A stretch of 6,361 nucleotides of DNA from Longimicrobiales bacterium (GCA_022428035.1 JAKMDG010000090.1:1-6361); one strand, 5' to 3'; positions 1 to 6,075 are shown, counted from the stretch's first letter. Translations and numbers: made by a program. Notes: a model not told the origin generated them from the sequence alone.

Positions 1-1922
1 TCGATGATCCTACCGAGCTCGCGAACCGGGCCGCAGCTGACGCCGATCCCGCGCTTTGTCTCGGCGACAAGGTCATCCGAGGCTTCTCGCAGGCCGAAGC
101 TCAGGTTGCCTGCAATCGTCTGGGTCAGCGCAACTACGACATCGAGCGGTTCGGCGTCGAAGCGCGTGCGGACTGGCAGTTCGCAGACAAGGGGACGTTC
201 GTCGGTACCTATGGACGCAATCAATCATCAGGTGTCGAACTCACTGGACTCGGTGCCGGACAGACGCAGGACTGGGTTTACGAGTTCTACCAGGGTCGAG
301 TCAGCTACGATCGCTTTTTCGCCCAGGCGTACCTGAACGCGAGCGATGCAGGCTCGAGCTATCTCCTCAACGACGGTGTGCCGCTGCTCGACCGCTCCAA
401 GCTGTGGGTCGCCCAGGCTCAGCATGGTTTTGATCTGTGGGATGGACGGCAGGACTTCACGTACGGCTTCGACTACTTCGGGACCCGTCCTGTCACAGAC
501 GGGAACATCAACGGCCAGTATGAAGATTCGGATGAGATGGACGAGTGGGGGGCCTATGTTCAGTCAAAGACGGCGCTCAGTCCTGACATCGACTTTGTGC
601 TCGCTGCTCGAATGGACAGTCACTCCATTCTGCCCGACAACGTGTTCTCGCCGAGGGCCGCGCTCATCCTGAAGACGGGACAGGATCAGACTCTCAGGTT
701 CACCTACAACCAGGCGTATTCCTCGCCGTCCAGCCTGAATTACTTCCTGGATATCTCCAACGGTTTCGCTCCTGGCCTGTCCGCTCTGGGTTTCGGCCTG
801 CGCGCCTACGGGACCGGCCGCGACGGCTGGTCGGTCATCAATGAAGACGGCACCGTGACGGGTTTCCGCTCTCCGTTCAATCCCGATCGAAGCCAGGTGC
901 TCCCGATCGAGGCCACGACGGGATTCTGGCCTGCGGCGATCGGGGTACTGCAGGCGCAGGTGGCCGGAGGCGCTCTGCCGGCCTCACTCGCCCCGTTGCT
1001 GACTGCGCTTGGAGGGCTCTCGCCGACAGCCGCTGATATCGGAAGCATGCTGGTCAATCCGATCTCAGGCGACATGGCCCCGTCATCGGCTGCGTCGTCA
1101 CTCATCCGTCCGATCGAGACGATGCAGGAGAGCAACACCGAAACCTTCGAAATCGGCTGGACCGGAATCATTGAGGACCGCGTGAAGATTACGGCGGACC
1201 TGTACTACTCGAAGCAGAACAACTTCGTCTCGCCGCTGCTGCTGCAGACACCGCTGGTCACGCTCAATGGTCAGGACATCGGGCGCTACATCACCGTGCC
1301 GGTCGTGACGGCACTCACACAGGCCTTCATTGCAGGTGGTCTGGATCCCGCGACGGCTGCTGCCCAGGCGCAGGCACAGGCGGCGACGGTGATCCCTCAG
1401 TTGGCGGCGGGTCTCGCGCAGGTCCCACTCGGCGTCGTCTCGTCGCCCGAGTTCAGCCCTGGCTCTGACCTGATCGTGTCGTACCGGTCGGTGGGTGATC
1501 TGACCCTCTTTGGGAGCGACTTCGCCATGCAGTGGTTCCTGACCGATCAATGGACGCTTGGCGGCACCTATTCGTGGGTGTCGAAGGAACGGTTCCCCGT
1601 ACTGGGGAGCGATCCGATCTCACTGAATGCGCCGCGCCAGAAGGGAACGGTGAGCTTGGCGTACAGGGACGTCGTTGCGGGCTTCAACGCCTCGGCGCGC
1701 CTGAGGTTCAACAGCTCGTTCTCTGCGGTCTCCGCCGGCTTCGCAGGTGACGTTCCGGCGGCAAACGTTGTCGACGTCGGTTTGGGCTACCAGGTGCCGA
1801 GCACGCGCGCGACCTTGCAGCTTGCCGTGCAGAATGTGTTCGATTCGGAGAACTTCGCGTTCGTGGGCGTGCCGAGCATCGGGCGCTATGGAATGGTCAA
1901 GGTGAAGTACGACCTCTTCTAG
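1..1922 (+). CDS. TonB-dependent outer-membrane receptor, C-terminal part (5' end outside window)
   Basis: Frame 3 is open from the left edge to the TAG at 1920-1922, giving 639 visible residues. The GTG at 378 is internal, since the same frame continues upstream with receptor-like sequence. The visible part is the beta-barrel: alternating aromatic/polar strands such as EWGAYVQSKTALSPDIDF (about 181-198), FSPRAAL (215-221), FTYNQAYSSPSSLNYFLD (233-250), SNTETFEIGWTG (377-388), NAPRQKGTVSLAY (542-554), and a last strand ending in Phe, the usual barrel-insertion signal. The signal peptide, TonB box and plug domain are not visible. Such receptors take up siderophores, vitamins, sugars or peptides using TonB-ExbBD energy; the substrate cannot be told here. 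Two Cys (C19, C37) could form a loop disulfide. Two Ala-rich insertions (about 304-365 and 434-482) look like long extracellular loops. The gene is followed by its own terminator, so it is probably unrelated to the arginine genes. Confidence 0.9.
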   Translation, partial: DDPTELANRAAADADPALCLGDKVIRGFSQAEAQVACNRLGQRNYDIERFGVEARADWQFADKGTFVGTYGRNQSSGVELTGLGAGQTQDWVYEFYQGRVSYDRFFAQAYLNASDAGSSYLLNDGVPLLDRSKLWVAQAQHGFDLWDGRQDFTYGFDYFGTRPVTDGNINGQYEDSDEMDEWGAYVQSKTALSPDIDFVLAARMDSHSILPDNVFSPRAALILKTGQDQTLRFTYNQAYSSPSSLNYFLDISNGFAPGLSALGFGLRAYGTGRDGWSVINEDGTVTGFRSPFNPDRSQVLPIEATTGFWPAAIGVLQAQVAGGALPASLAPLLTALGGLSPTAADIGSMLVNPISGDMAPSSAASSLIRPIETMQESNTETFEIGWTGIIEDRVKITADLYYSKQNNFVSPLLLQTPLVTLNGQDIGRYITVPVVTALTQAFIAGGLDPATAAAQAQAQAATVIPQLAAGLAQVPLGVVSSPEFSPGSDLIVSYRSVGDLTLFGSDFAMQWFLTDQWTLGGTYSWVSKERFPVLGSDPISLNAPRQKGTVSLAYRDVVAGFNASARLRFNSSFSAVSAGFAGDVPAANVVDVGLGYQVPSTRATLQLAVQNVFDSENFAFVGVPSIGRYGMVKVKYDLF

Positions 1923-1947
1923 GTTCACGACCCTCGATGTGAGTTTG

Positions 1948-1982
1948 ACAAGGCCCGGACGGTTCCGCCGTCCGGGCCTTGT
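1948..1982 (+). terminator. Strong hairpin terminator after the TonB-dependent receptor gene
   Basis: A perfect 15-bp inverted repeat (1948-1962 with 1968-1982) with a 5-nt loop TTCCG lies 25 nt after the receptor stop. The stem runs ACAAGGCCCGGACGG and ends in CCTTGT. There is no T-run after it, as is common in GC-rich genomes, but the AAGG/CCTT ends of the stem are typical of terminators. It separates the receptor from the thioredoxin-argR unit. A second small hairpin (1987-1991 with 1998-2002) follows directly. Confidence 0.8.
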
Positions 1983-2009
1983 GATTGCCTGAGAACCCAG
2001 GCTGATGTG

Positions 2010-2023
2010 TGCATGAGCCTTCA
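2010..2023. promoter_or_regulatory. Possible ARG box upstream of the thioredoxin-argR unit
   Basis: The sequence TGCATGAGCCTTCA has the ARG-box layout of two 5-bp half-sites around 4 bp. Compared with the E. coli pattern TGAAT-N4-ATTCA it matches 8 of 10 half-site positions. The left half TGCAT is the same as in both boxes ahead of argG. It sits about 35 nt before the preferred thioredoxin start. I see no convincing -35/-10 pair beside it, so the operator role is an inference from the pattern and from the common autoregulation of argR genes. Confidence 0.35.
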
Positions 2024-2036
2024 ACCCGGAAATGAC

Positions 2037-2046
2037 GGAAGGGGGG
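2037..2046 (+). promoter_or_regulatory. Purine-rich ribosome-binding site that decides the thioredoxin start
   Basis: GGAAGGGGGG lies 12 nt before the ATG at 2059. The alternative in-frame ATG at 2032 precedes this purine run and has only a poor site of its own (CCGGAA directly before it). The spacing to 2059 is a little long, so the choice is likely but not certain. Confidence 0.5.
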
Positions 2047-2058
2047 CGCTCGATTACG

Positions 2059-2502
2059 ATGAGCGATTCGATTTCGCAGGTGAGTCTGCGCTGCGGCTTC
2101 TGCCTCGAGCTGAACACGGTCAACGTTGAGCGAGCGGGCGACCGGCCGGTGTGCAGTGCGTGCAGTAAGCCGATCCTGCTCGATCGTCCGGTCAAGGTGA
2201 GTCAGGATGACTTTGAGAAGACCGTCTTGCAGTCCGATGTCCCTGTTCTGGTGGATTTCTACGCGGACTGGTGCGCTCCGTGCAAGATGGTCGCGCCGCT
2301 GATCGACGAGATCGCTCACCAGCACATTGGTAAGATGCTGGTCGTGAAGGTTGATACGGATCGTGCCCCGGACGTGGCGATGAAATACGAGATCCGCAGC
2401 ATACCCACGCTGATCATCTTTCAAGATGGTGTCGAAATCGAGCGCTCACTCGGATTTGAGCCGGAGCGGGTGCGCGACCTCATAGAGAAGGCTGTCGCGT
2501 GA
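2059..2502 (+). CDS. trxC: Thioredoxin with N-terminal zinc ribbon (thioredoxin 2 / TrxC type)
   Basis: This is a 147-residue cytoplasmic protein-disulfide reductase. The N-terminal part has two CxxC pairs (C12/C15 and C32/C35), the four zinc ligands of TrxC-type thioredoxins. The thioredoxin fold follows, with VDFYADWCAPCK at about 65-76 (redox cysteines C72 and C75) and the cis-proline in RSIPT (P116). The length is close to E. coli TrxC (139). The active site is WCAPC rather than the usual WCGPC, a variant known in several bacterial thioredoxins. The ATG at 2059 is preferred for its upstream purine run; starting at 2032 would add nine residues (MTEGGRSIT) that look like non-coding leader. 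The gene ends inside the start of argR (4-nt overlap), so the two are probably co-transcribed and translationally coupled. By family knowledge it is reduced by thioredoxin reductase and may serve oxidative-stress defence; no specific partner is visible. The symbol rests on domain layout only. Confidence 0.92.
   Translation: MSDSISQVSLRCGFCLELNTVNVERAGDRPVCSACSKPILLDRPVKVSQDDFEKTVLQSDVPVLVDFYADWCAPCKMVAPLIDEIAHQHIGKMLVVKVDTDRAPDVAMKYEIRSIPTLIIFQDGVEIERSLGFEPERVRDLIEKAVA
2485..2491 (+). promoter_or_regulatory. Ribosome-binding site of argR inside the thioredoxin gene
   Basis: GAGAAGG lies 7 nt before the GTG at 2499 and within the last codons of the thioredoxin gene. This supports the GTG start that overlaps the TGA stop as GTGA. 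Confidence 0.6.
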
Positions 2503-2951
2503 GCAAGCGAGATCGACAGAGAGAAATTCTGAGTGTCATCCAGAAGAACCGGGTGACGAGTCAGGAGACCCTGAGGGAACTGCTGAACGACCGTGGCATC
2601 GAGGTCACGCAGGCGACACTGTCGCGCGACATGCGGGAACTCAGGCTTGTGAAGGCTCCGGGCGCCGACGGGGTCGGCTTCTACTCTTCACCGGAAGAGT
2701 GGGACCACACACCGGCTTTGGGGTCTCTCTTGCCGACGCTTTTCCACAGCGCCGACGGTGTGGATCATCTGCTGGTCGTGCGCACGATGAAGGGCGGGGC
2801 GCAGACGGTTGCGGCCGGGATCGACTGGGAGGAATGGCCCGAAGTCCTCGGTACACTCGCTGGGGATGATACGATCCTCATCATTCTCAGGGATCCCGCA
2901 AAGCTGAATGAGGTCAGGGAGCGGCTCGAGCGGATGGCTCGTCCGGTCTAA
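2499..2951 (+). CDS. argR: Arginine repressor ArgR
   Basis: This 150-residue protein has the usual ArgR length (about 150-156). The N-terminal winged helix-turn-helix includes the family signature TQATLSRDMRELRLVK (about 37-52). After a short linker, the C-terminal oligomerisation and arginine-binding domain has GGAQ (99-102) and GTLAGDDTILII (118-129), with the conserved Asp pair D123/D124 that contacts arginine. By family knowledge ArgR forms hexamers that bind arginine and repress biosynthetic operons at ARG boxes, and may activate catabolic ones. The GTG start overlaps the thioredoxin stop by 4 nt and has a ribosome-binding site at 2485-2491. Its likely targets in the window are the argG promoter palindromes and perhaps a box ahead of its own unit. 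Nothing looks broken; all key positions checked are present. Confidence 0.96.
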   Translation: MSKRDRQREILSVIQKNRVTSQETLRELLNDRGIEVTQATLSRDMRELRLVKAPGADGVGFYSSPEEWDHTPALGSLLPTLFHSADGVDHLLVVRTMKGGAQTVAAGIDWEEWPEVLGTLAGDDTILIILRDPAKLNEVRERLERMARPV

Positions 2952-2965
2952 GTTGGCCGGTGCAA

Positions 2966-2995
2966 TCGAGCAAGAACTCCCCTCGACGTTTTTTT
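2966..2995 (+). terminator. Weak terminator candidate after argR
   Basis: A 5-bp stem TCGAG (2966-2970) with CTCGA (2982-2986) and an 11-nt loop is followed, after CG, by a run of seven T (2989-2995). The T-run is clear but the stem is weak, so termination may be partial and some argR transcripts could read into argG. Confidence 0.4.
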
Positions 2996-3044
2996 CTCTG
3001 GGATGCACCTGCCCACCCCCCTGTCACTGGATCTACCCTGGGAG

Positions 3045-3072
3045 TTGACATACCACGGCAGGCATGCATAAT
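3045..3072 (+). promoter_or_regulatory. Sigma-70-type promoter of argG
   Basis: A perfect -35 TTGACA (3045-3050) and a -10 CATAAT (3067-3072) are separated by 16 bp. The predicted start is near 3079, giving an mRNA leader of about 170 nt before argG. The promoter lies after the argR T-run and is overlapped by an ARG-box-like palindrome. Confidence 0.8.
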
Positions 3073-3078
3073 TATGCC
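3065..3078. promoter_or_regulatory. Probable ARG box 1 (ArgR operator) over the -10 of the argG promoter
   Basis: TGCATAATTATGCC is a palindrome with an AT-rich centre and one mismatched pair at its ends; the symmetry extends to 3062-3081. The layout of 5-bp halves around 4 bp is that of ARG boxes, and TGCAT is a frequent variant of TGAAT. It covers the -10 element, which fits repression by blocking RNA polymerase. argR just upstream supports the reading. Confidence 0.65.
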
Positions 3079-3085
3079 TGCTAGA

Positions 3086-3099
3086 TGCATGAAGCACCA
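3086..3099. promoter_or_regulatory. Possible ARG box 2, degenerate, 21 bp after box 1
   Basis: TGCATGAAGCACCA repeats the left half TGCAT exactly 21 bp after that of box 1, the centre spacing of paired ARG boxes in E. coli. The right half (CACCA) is poor, matching ATGCA at only two positions. The exact spacing is the main support. Confidence 0.4.
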
Positions 3100-3112
3100 A
3101 AGACTGAAGAGG

Positions 3113-3195
3113 GGACCGGGGGCGGAAGCGTGGGGCAGTAAGCCCTCCGGCGCGTTGGCGGGACGCGACCGGGCTTTCGACCCCGGTCCTTTTTT
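3113..3195 (+). ncRNA. Structured leader of argG with competing folds and an intrinsic terminator (putative attenuator)
   Basis: This lies in the predicted argG mRNA leader. The arm CCCCGGTCC (3181-3189), directly followed by TTTTTT, can pair with GGACCGGGG (3113-3121; 9 perfect bp enclosing 59 nt) or with the nearer GACCGGG (3167-3173; 7 bp of the arm). The upstream copy can instead pair as CCGGGGG (3116-3122) with CCCTCCGG (3144-3150; 7 bp, one G-U). Further hairpins are GGGC/GCCC (3133-3136/3142-3145) and CGCGT/ACGCG (3151-3155/3163-3167), plus a GGAA tetraloop closed by two GC pairs (3122-3129). Mutually exclusive pairings before a U-run are the hallmark of attenuators and riboswitches. 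I do not recognise it as a known riboswitch or T-box. Pairings were found by eye, without energy calculation. Confidence 0.5.
3167..3195 (+). terminator. Intrinsic terminator upstream of argG
   Basis: GACCGGG (3167-3173) pairs perfectly with CCCGGTC (3182-3188), with an 8-nt loop CTTTCGAC, followed by one C and six T (3190-3195). It lies about 110 nt into the predicted transcript and about 50 nt before the argG start, on the same strand, so it must be passed or prevented for argG to be expressed from its own promoter. Confidence 0.65.
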
Positions 3196-3217
3196 CTCGC
3201 ATCGACACCGGTACAAC

Positions 3218-3234
3218 CCCCCATCAACCGGGGG
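3218..3234 (+). promoter_or_regulatory. Small hairpin just upstream of the argG ribosome-binding region
   Basis: CCCCC (3218-3222) pairs with GGGGG (3230-3234) around a 7-nt loop. The stem ends 13 nt before the argG ATG. The purine stretch GAGAAGAAG (3237-3245), the probable weak ribosome-binding site, stays outside the stem. The hairpin may modulate translation; no direct support. Confidence 0.35.
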
Positions 3235-3247
3235 ATGAGAAGAAGCC

Positions 3248-4501
3248 ATGAAGGTCGTTCTTGGATACTCCGGTGGACTCGACACATCTGTGATCGTGTC
3301 CTGGCTCAAGGAGAATTACGGCGCTGAGGTCGTGTGCATGGCGGGCGATGTTGGCCAGCCCGGAGGGCTCGAGGGACTCGAGACCAAGGCAATGCGCACA
3401 GGGGCTTCGGCGTTCTACGGCGAAGATCTTCGCCAGGAGTTCGTCGAGGAGTTCATCTTCCCGACGCTGAAAATCGGTGCGGTGTACGGGCGTTCATATC
3501 TACTGGGCACGGCGATGGCCCGGCCGATTCTGGGCCGTCGTCAGGTTGAGATAGCCCGGGCCGTTGGCGCCGATGCGGTGGCTCATGGCTGCACCGGGAA
3601 AGGCAATGACCAGATTCGCTTCGAGCTGTCCTACGCGGCTCTTGAGCCGGATCTTGAGGTCATCGCTCCGTGGCGGGAGTGGGATCTTCACTCTCGTGAA
3701 GACTGCCTGGCGTATGCTCGAGCCCGGGATATTCCTCTTGAGGGTGTCGACGAGACCAAGCTGTATTCGCGCGACGAGAACATCTGGCATATTTCGCACG
3801 AAGGTGGGCCCCTTGAGGATCCTGCGTGGGAGCCAGACGAGTCGATGTACCTGTGGACGCTCTCCCCGGAGTTGGCGCCGGACCAAGCTGAGCGCATCAC
3901 GATAGGGTTCGAGGCTGGGGTACCTGTATCCGTCGACGGCGAGGACCTGGACGCTGTGGAACTCCTGACGCTGCTCAACCGGATCGGTTCTCGCCACGGG
4001 GTGGGTCGAGCGGACCTCGTCGAGAATCGACTGGTAGGAATGAAGTCCCGCGGTGTTTACGAAACCCCAGGTGGCACAATCCTGTACGCAGCGCTGAAGG
4101 ACCTCGAGGCGATCACCATCGATCGGCGTACGGAGGGGCTCAAGGACGAGTTGGCCTCACGCTGGGCGGACATGTTGTACGAAGGGCGTTGGTGGACGCC
4201 TGAGCGGCAGGCATTGCAGGCCGCCTCCGATGTCATGAGTGCGACGGTCACGGGTTACGTCACCATGAAGCTCTACAAGGGGTCAGCGACTGCGGTGTCG
4301 CGAGTCAGTCCGGTCTCGCTCTACCGGGAGGATCTTGCGAGTTTCGGACATGCCGTCACGTACGACCATGCCGATGCCGCCGGGTTCATCAAGCTTTTCG
4401 GACTCCCCATCCGGGCTGCTGCTGCGGTCGACACAGGCGCGAGCACACCTGACGCGGTCACTCGTCTTATCGAGGAGGTCGCCGAAGCGGGCGCGGCCTG
4501 A
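3248..4501 (+). CDS. argG: Argininosuccinate synthase
   Basis: This cytoplasmic enzyme condenses citrulline with aspartate, using ATP, to argininosuccinate, the penultimate step of arginine synthesis. The 417-residue length fits the short bacterial type (about 400) rather than the E. coli type (about 447). The ATP pyrophosphatase loop YSGGLDTS is at 7-14, followed by the conserved segments GRSYLLGTAMARP (81-93), HGCTGKGNDQIRFE (113-126) and EGGPLEDP (185-192). The ATG at 3248 follows GAGAAGAAG and places the nucleotide-binding motif at the usual distance from the N-terminus. It is the first gene after the promoter at 3045-3072 and is separated from argH by 63 nt, so the two form a likely argGH operon. 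Control is probably double: ArgR at the promoter and possible premature termination in the leader. No missing key residues were seen. Confidence 0.98.
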   Translation: MKVVLGYSGGLDTSVIVSWLKENYGAEVVCMAGDVGQPGGLEGLETKAMRTGASAFYGEDLRQEFVEEFIFPTLKIGAVYGRSYLLGTAMARPILGRRQVEIARAVGADAVAHGCTGKGNDQIRFELSYAALEPDLEVIAPWREWDLHSREDCLAYARARDIPLEGVDETKLYSRDENIWHISHEGGPLEDPAWEPDESMYLWTLSPELAPDQAERITIGFEAGVPVSVDGEDLDAVELLTLLNRIGSRHGVGRADLVENRLVGMKSRGVYETPGGTILYAALKDLEAITIDRRTEGLKDELASRWADMLYEGRWWTPERQALQAASDVMSATVTGYVTMKLYKGSATAVSRVSPVSLYREDLASFGHAVTYDHADAAGFIKLFGLPIRAAAAVDTGASTPDAVTRLIEEVAEAGAA

Positions 4502-4523
4502 CGGCCCGGAGCGACAACTAACG

Positions 4524-4538
4524 CCCCGCTTGCCGGGG
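4524..4538 (+). other. Small hairpin between argG and argH
   Basis: CCCCG (4524-4528) pairs with CGGGG (4534-4538) around CTTGC. No T-run follows, so it is unlikely to be a full terminator. It could protect mRNA ends or tune argH expression relative to argG. It is short and could also be chance in GC-rich DNA. Confidence 0.3.
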
Positions 4539-4564
4539 TACTTCATTGCAAACGGTGGAACCTC

Positions 4565-5950
4565 ATGAGTGACGATGCTGGCGCCCTCTGGGGTGGACGA
4601 TTCGAGGAAGGGATGGCTCCCGAGATGGTGCCATTCAACCTGAGTCTCGGGGTCGACCAGCGTCTGTGGCGAGAGGATATTCGCGGCAGTATGGCCTGGG
4701 CGAAGGCCATCGGCGGAGCCGGTGTGCTCACCGACGATGAAGTGACGGCGCTTATCGACGGGTTGGCGCGGGTGGCCGAGCGCATCGAAAGCGAAGGCCT
4801 CACCGGCGCTCCTGAAGAAGATATCCATTCGGTCATCGAGCGGATGTTGGGTGAGGAAGCGGGACCCGTAGCGGGCAAGCTGCACACAGCTCGTTCACGT
4901 AACGATCAATCGTCAACCGGGGTCCGGCTGTATGGCATGGCGGCCGCCGATCGAACGATCGATCAACTCATAGAGTTCGCTGACGCCTTGCACGCGCTCG
5001 CCACGTCCGGTCGCCACATCATCATGCCGGGATACACTCACCTGCAGCAGGCGCAGCCCGTGCGTGCCGCTCAATGGGCCCTCAGTCATCTCTTTCCCAT
5101 ACTGCGAGACATCGAGCGGATGAAGGCTGCCCGTAGGGCGGCTGCTGTGCTGCCGCTTGGGTCTGGAGCAATCGCCGGTTGCCCGTTCCCGGTGGACCGC
5201 GAGGCTATTCGCGACGAGCTCGGTTTCGATCAGGTCAGCGAGAATTCGGTCGACTCGGTGTCGGATCGTGACTGGATCTGTGACTTCCTCTACGCGGGAG
5301 CGATGATCGGTGTGCACATCTCGAGGCTTTCGGAAGACTTGATCCTCTTTTCGAGTGTCGAGTTCGGCTTCGTACGGTTGTCGGATGGGTTCAGCACCGG
5401 ATCCAGCCTGATGCCGCAAAAGCGCAATCCTGACGCGGCAGAACTAGGGAGGGGGAAGGCCGGTCGCCTGGTCGGAAACCTCATGTCGATCCTGACCCTC
5501 CTGAAGGGGCTACCGACGAGCTACAACCGGGATCTTCAGGAGGATAAGGAGCCGCTTTTCGACACCATCGACACACTGTCGCTGACGTTGCCGGCTCTGC
5601 GTGGGGCCGTCGCCACTGCGGTCTTCCGGGAGAAGCGCATGACCGAGGTCATGGACGCCCAGCTACTCGCAACAGATCTGGCTGACTACCTGGTCCGCCG
5701 CGGTGTGCCGTTCCGCACGACGCACGAAGTGGTAGGATCCCTCGTCCGCACGGCTGAGGAGCGTGGCGTTCCGCTGTCCGAGCTTGAACTCGATGACTTC
5801 TCCGCGGCACATGCCGTCTTCGAGGGCGATGTCTTCGAGGTCTTCGACTGGGCCGCGTCAGTGGATGCGCGGTCCGCGGCTGGGGGGACAGCATTGACGG
5901 CCGTCGATGCCCAGCTGGTAGACGCGCGCACGCGGATCGACGCCCGCTGA
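4565..5950 (+). CDS. argH: Argininosuccinate lyase
   Basis: This enzyme of the fumarase/aspartase superfamily splits argininosuccinate into arginine and fumarate, the final step of arginine synthesis; the active form is a cytoplasmic homotetramer. The 461-residue length is typical. In order: LWGGRF (8-13), the substrate-binding HTARSRNDQ (107-115), PGYTHLQQAQP (155-165) with the general-acid/base-region His H159, NSVDSVSDRDW (227-237), and the superfamily signature GSSLMPQKRNPD (279-290) with the catalytic Ser loop at S280/S281. The signature is slightly varied (SLMPQKR instead of the common SIMPQKK), a conservative change. The ATG at 4565 has GGTGGA (4554-4559) 5 nt upstream. It follows argG with a 63-nt gap holding a small hairpin and is probably co-transcribed with it. 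No terminator with a T-run was found after it. Confidence 0.98.
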   Translation: MSDDAGALWGGRFEEGMAPEMVPFNLSLGVDQRLWREDIRGSMAWAKAIGGAGVLTDDEVTALIDGLARVAERIESEGLTGAPEEDIHSVIERMLGEEAGPVAGKLHTARSRNDQSSTGVRLYGMAAADRTIDQLIEFADALHALATSGRHIIMPGYTHLQQAQPVRAAQWALSHLFPILRDIERMKAARRAAAVLPLGSGAIAGCPFPVDREAIRDELGFDQVSENSVDSVSDRDWICDFLYAGAMIGVHISRLSEDLILFSSVEFGFVRLSDGFSTGSSLMPQKRNPDAAELGRGKAGRLVGNLMSILTLLKGLPTSYNRDLQEDKEPLFDTIDTLSLTLPALRGAVATAVFREKRMTEVMDAQLLATDLADYLVRRGVPFRTTHEVVGSLVRTAEERGVPLSELELDDFSAAHAVFEGDVFEVFDWAASVDARSAAGGTALTAVDAQLVDARTRIDAR

Positions 5951-6075
5951 GCCAGGGCGTGCGCTTCGCGACTACGCGGATGCACCAACTGGTTTCCCCG
6001 CCCGACCGTGCATAAGTTGCCACCTTCGCGCACCCCCTTTTGCGAGTCACCACTCGACGTGACGGACCCCCTCGT
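5951..6075. other. Spacer between argH and rpiA with a small inverted repeat
   Basis: The 125-nt spacer has no ORF of note. It contains a perfect 5-bp repeat CGAGT/ACTCG (6043-6047/6052-6056, loop CACC) about 20 nt before rpiA. GACGGA (6061-6066) may act as the rpiA ribosome-binding site. I found neither a clear terminator for argH nor a convincing promoter, so rpiA may be read through from argGH or have an unrecognised promoter. Confidence 0.3.

Noticed and set aside
378..1922. The receptor gene starting at the GTG at 378.
   Set aside because: The same frame is open to the left edge and encodes strand-like receptor sequence, so the gene is cut by the window and this GTG is internal.
3113..3195. 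The argG leader as a T-box or a known riboswitch.
   Set aside because: I see no T-box antiterminator sequence (GGGTGGNACCGCG-like) and none of the conserved cores I know for SAM, cobalamin, glycine, ZTP or fluoride riboswitches.
2960..3238. A 92-codon plus-strand frame across the argR-argG intergenic region as a gene.
   Set aside because: It crosses a terminator candidate, the promoter and the operator, and its sequence is not protein-like. Only its last part, from 3089, is kept as a speculative leader frame.
4283..4885. A 200-codon minus-strand frame opposite argG and argH, and similar minus-strand frames at 1620-2195 and 1897-2424.
   Set aside because: They lie opposite well-supported genes, have Arg/Ser/Pro-rich low-complexity translations typical of GC-rich shadow frames, and show no recognisable domain.
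6010..6023. TGCATAAGTTGCCA before rpiA as an ARG box, or its CATAAG as a -10 element.
   Set aside because: It shares TGCATAA with the argG box but its right half does not fit the 5-4-5 layout, and there is no acceptable -35 at 16-18 bp.
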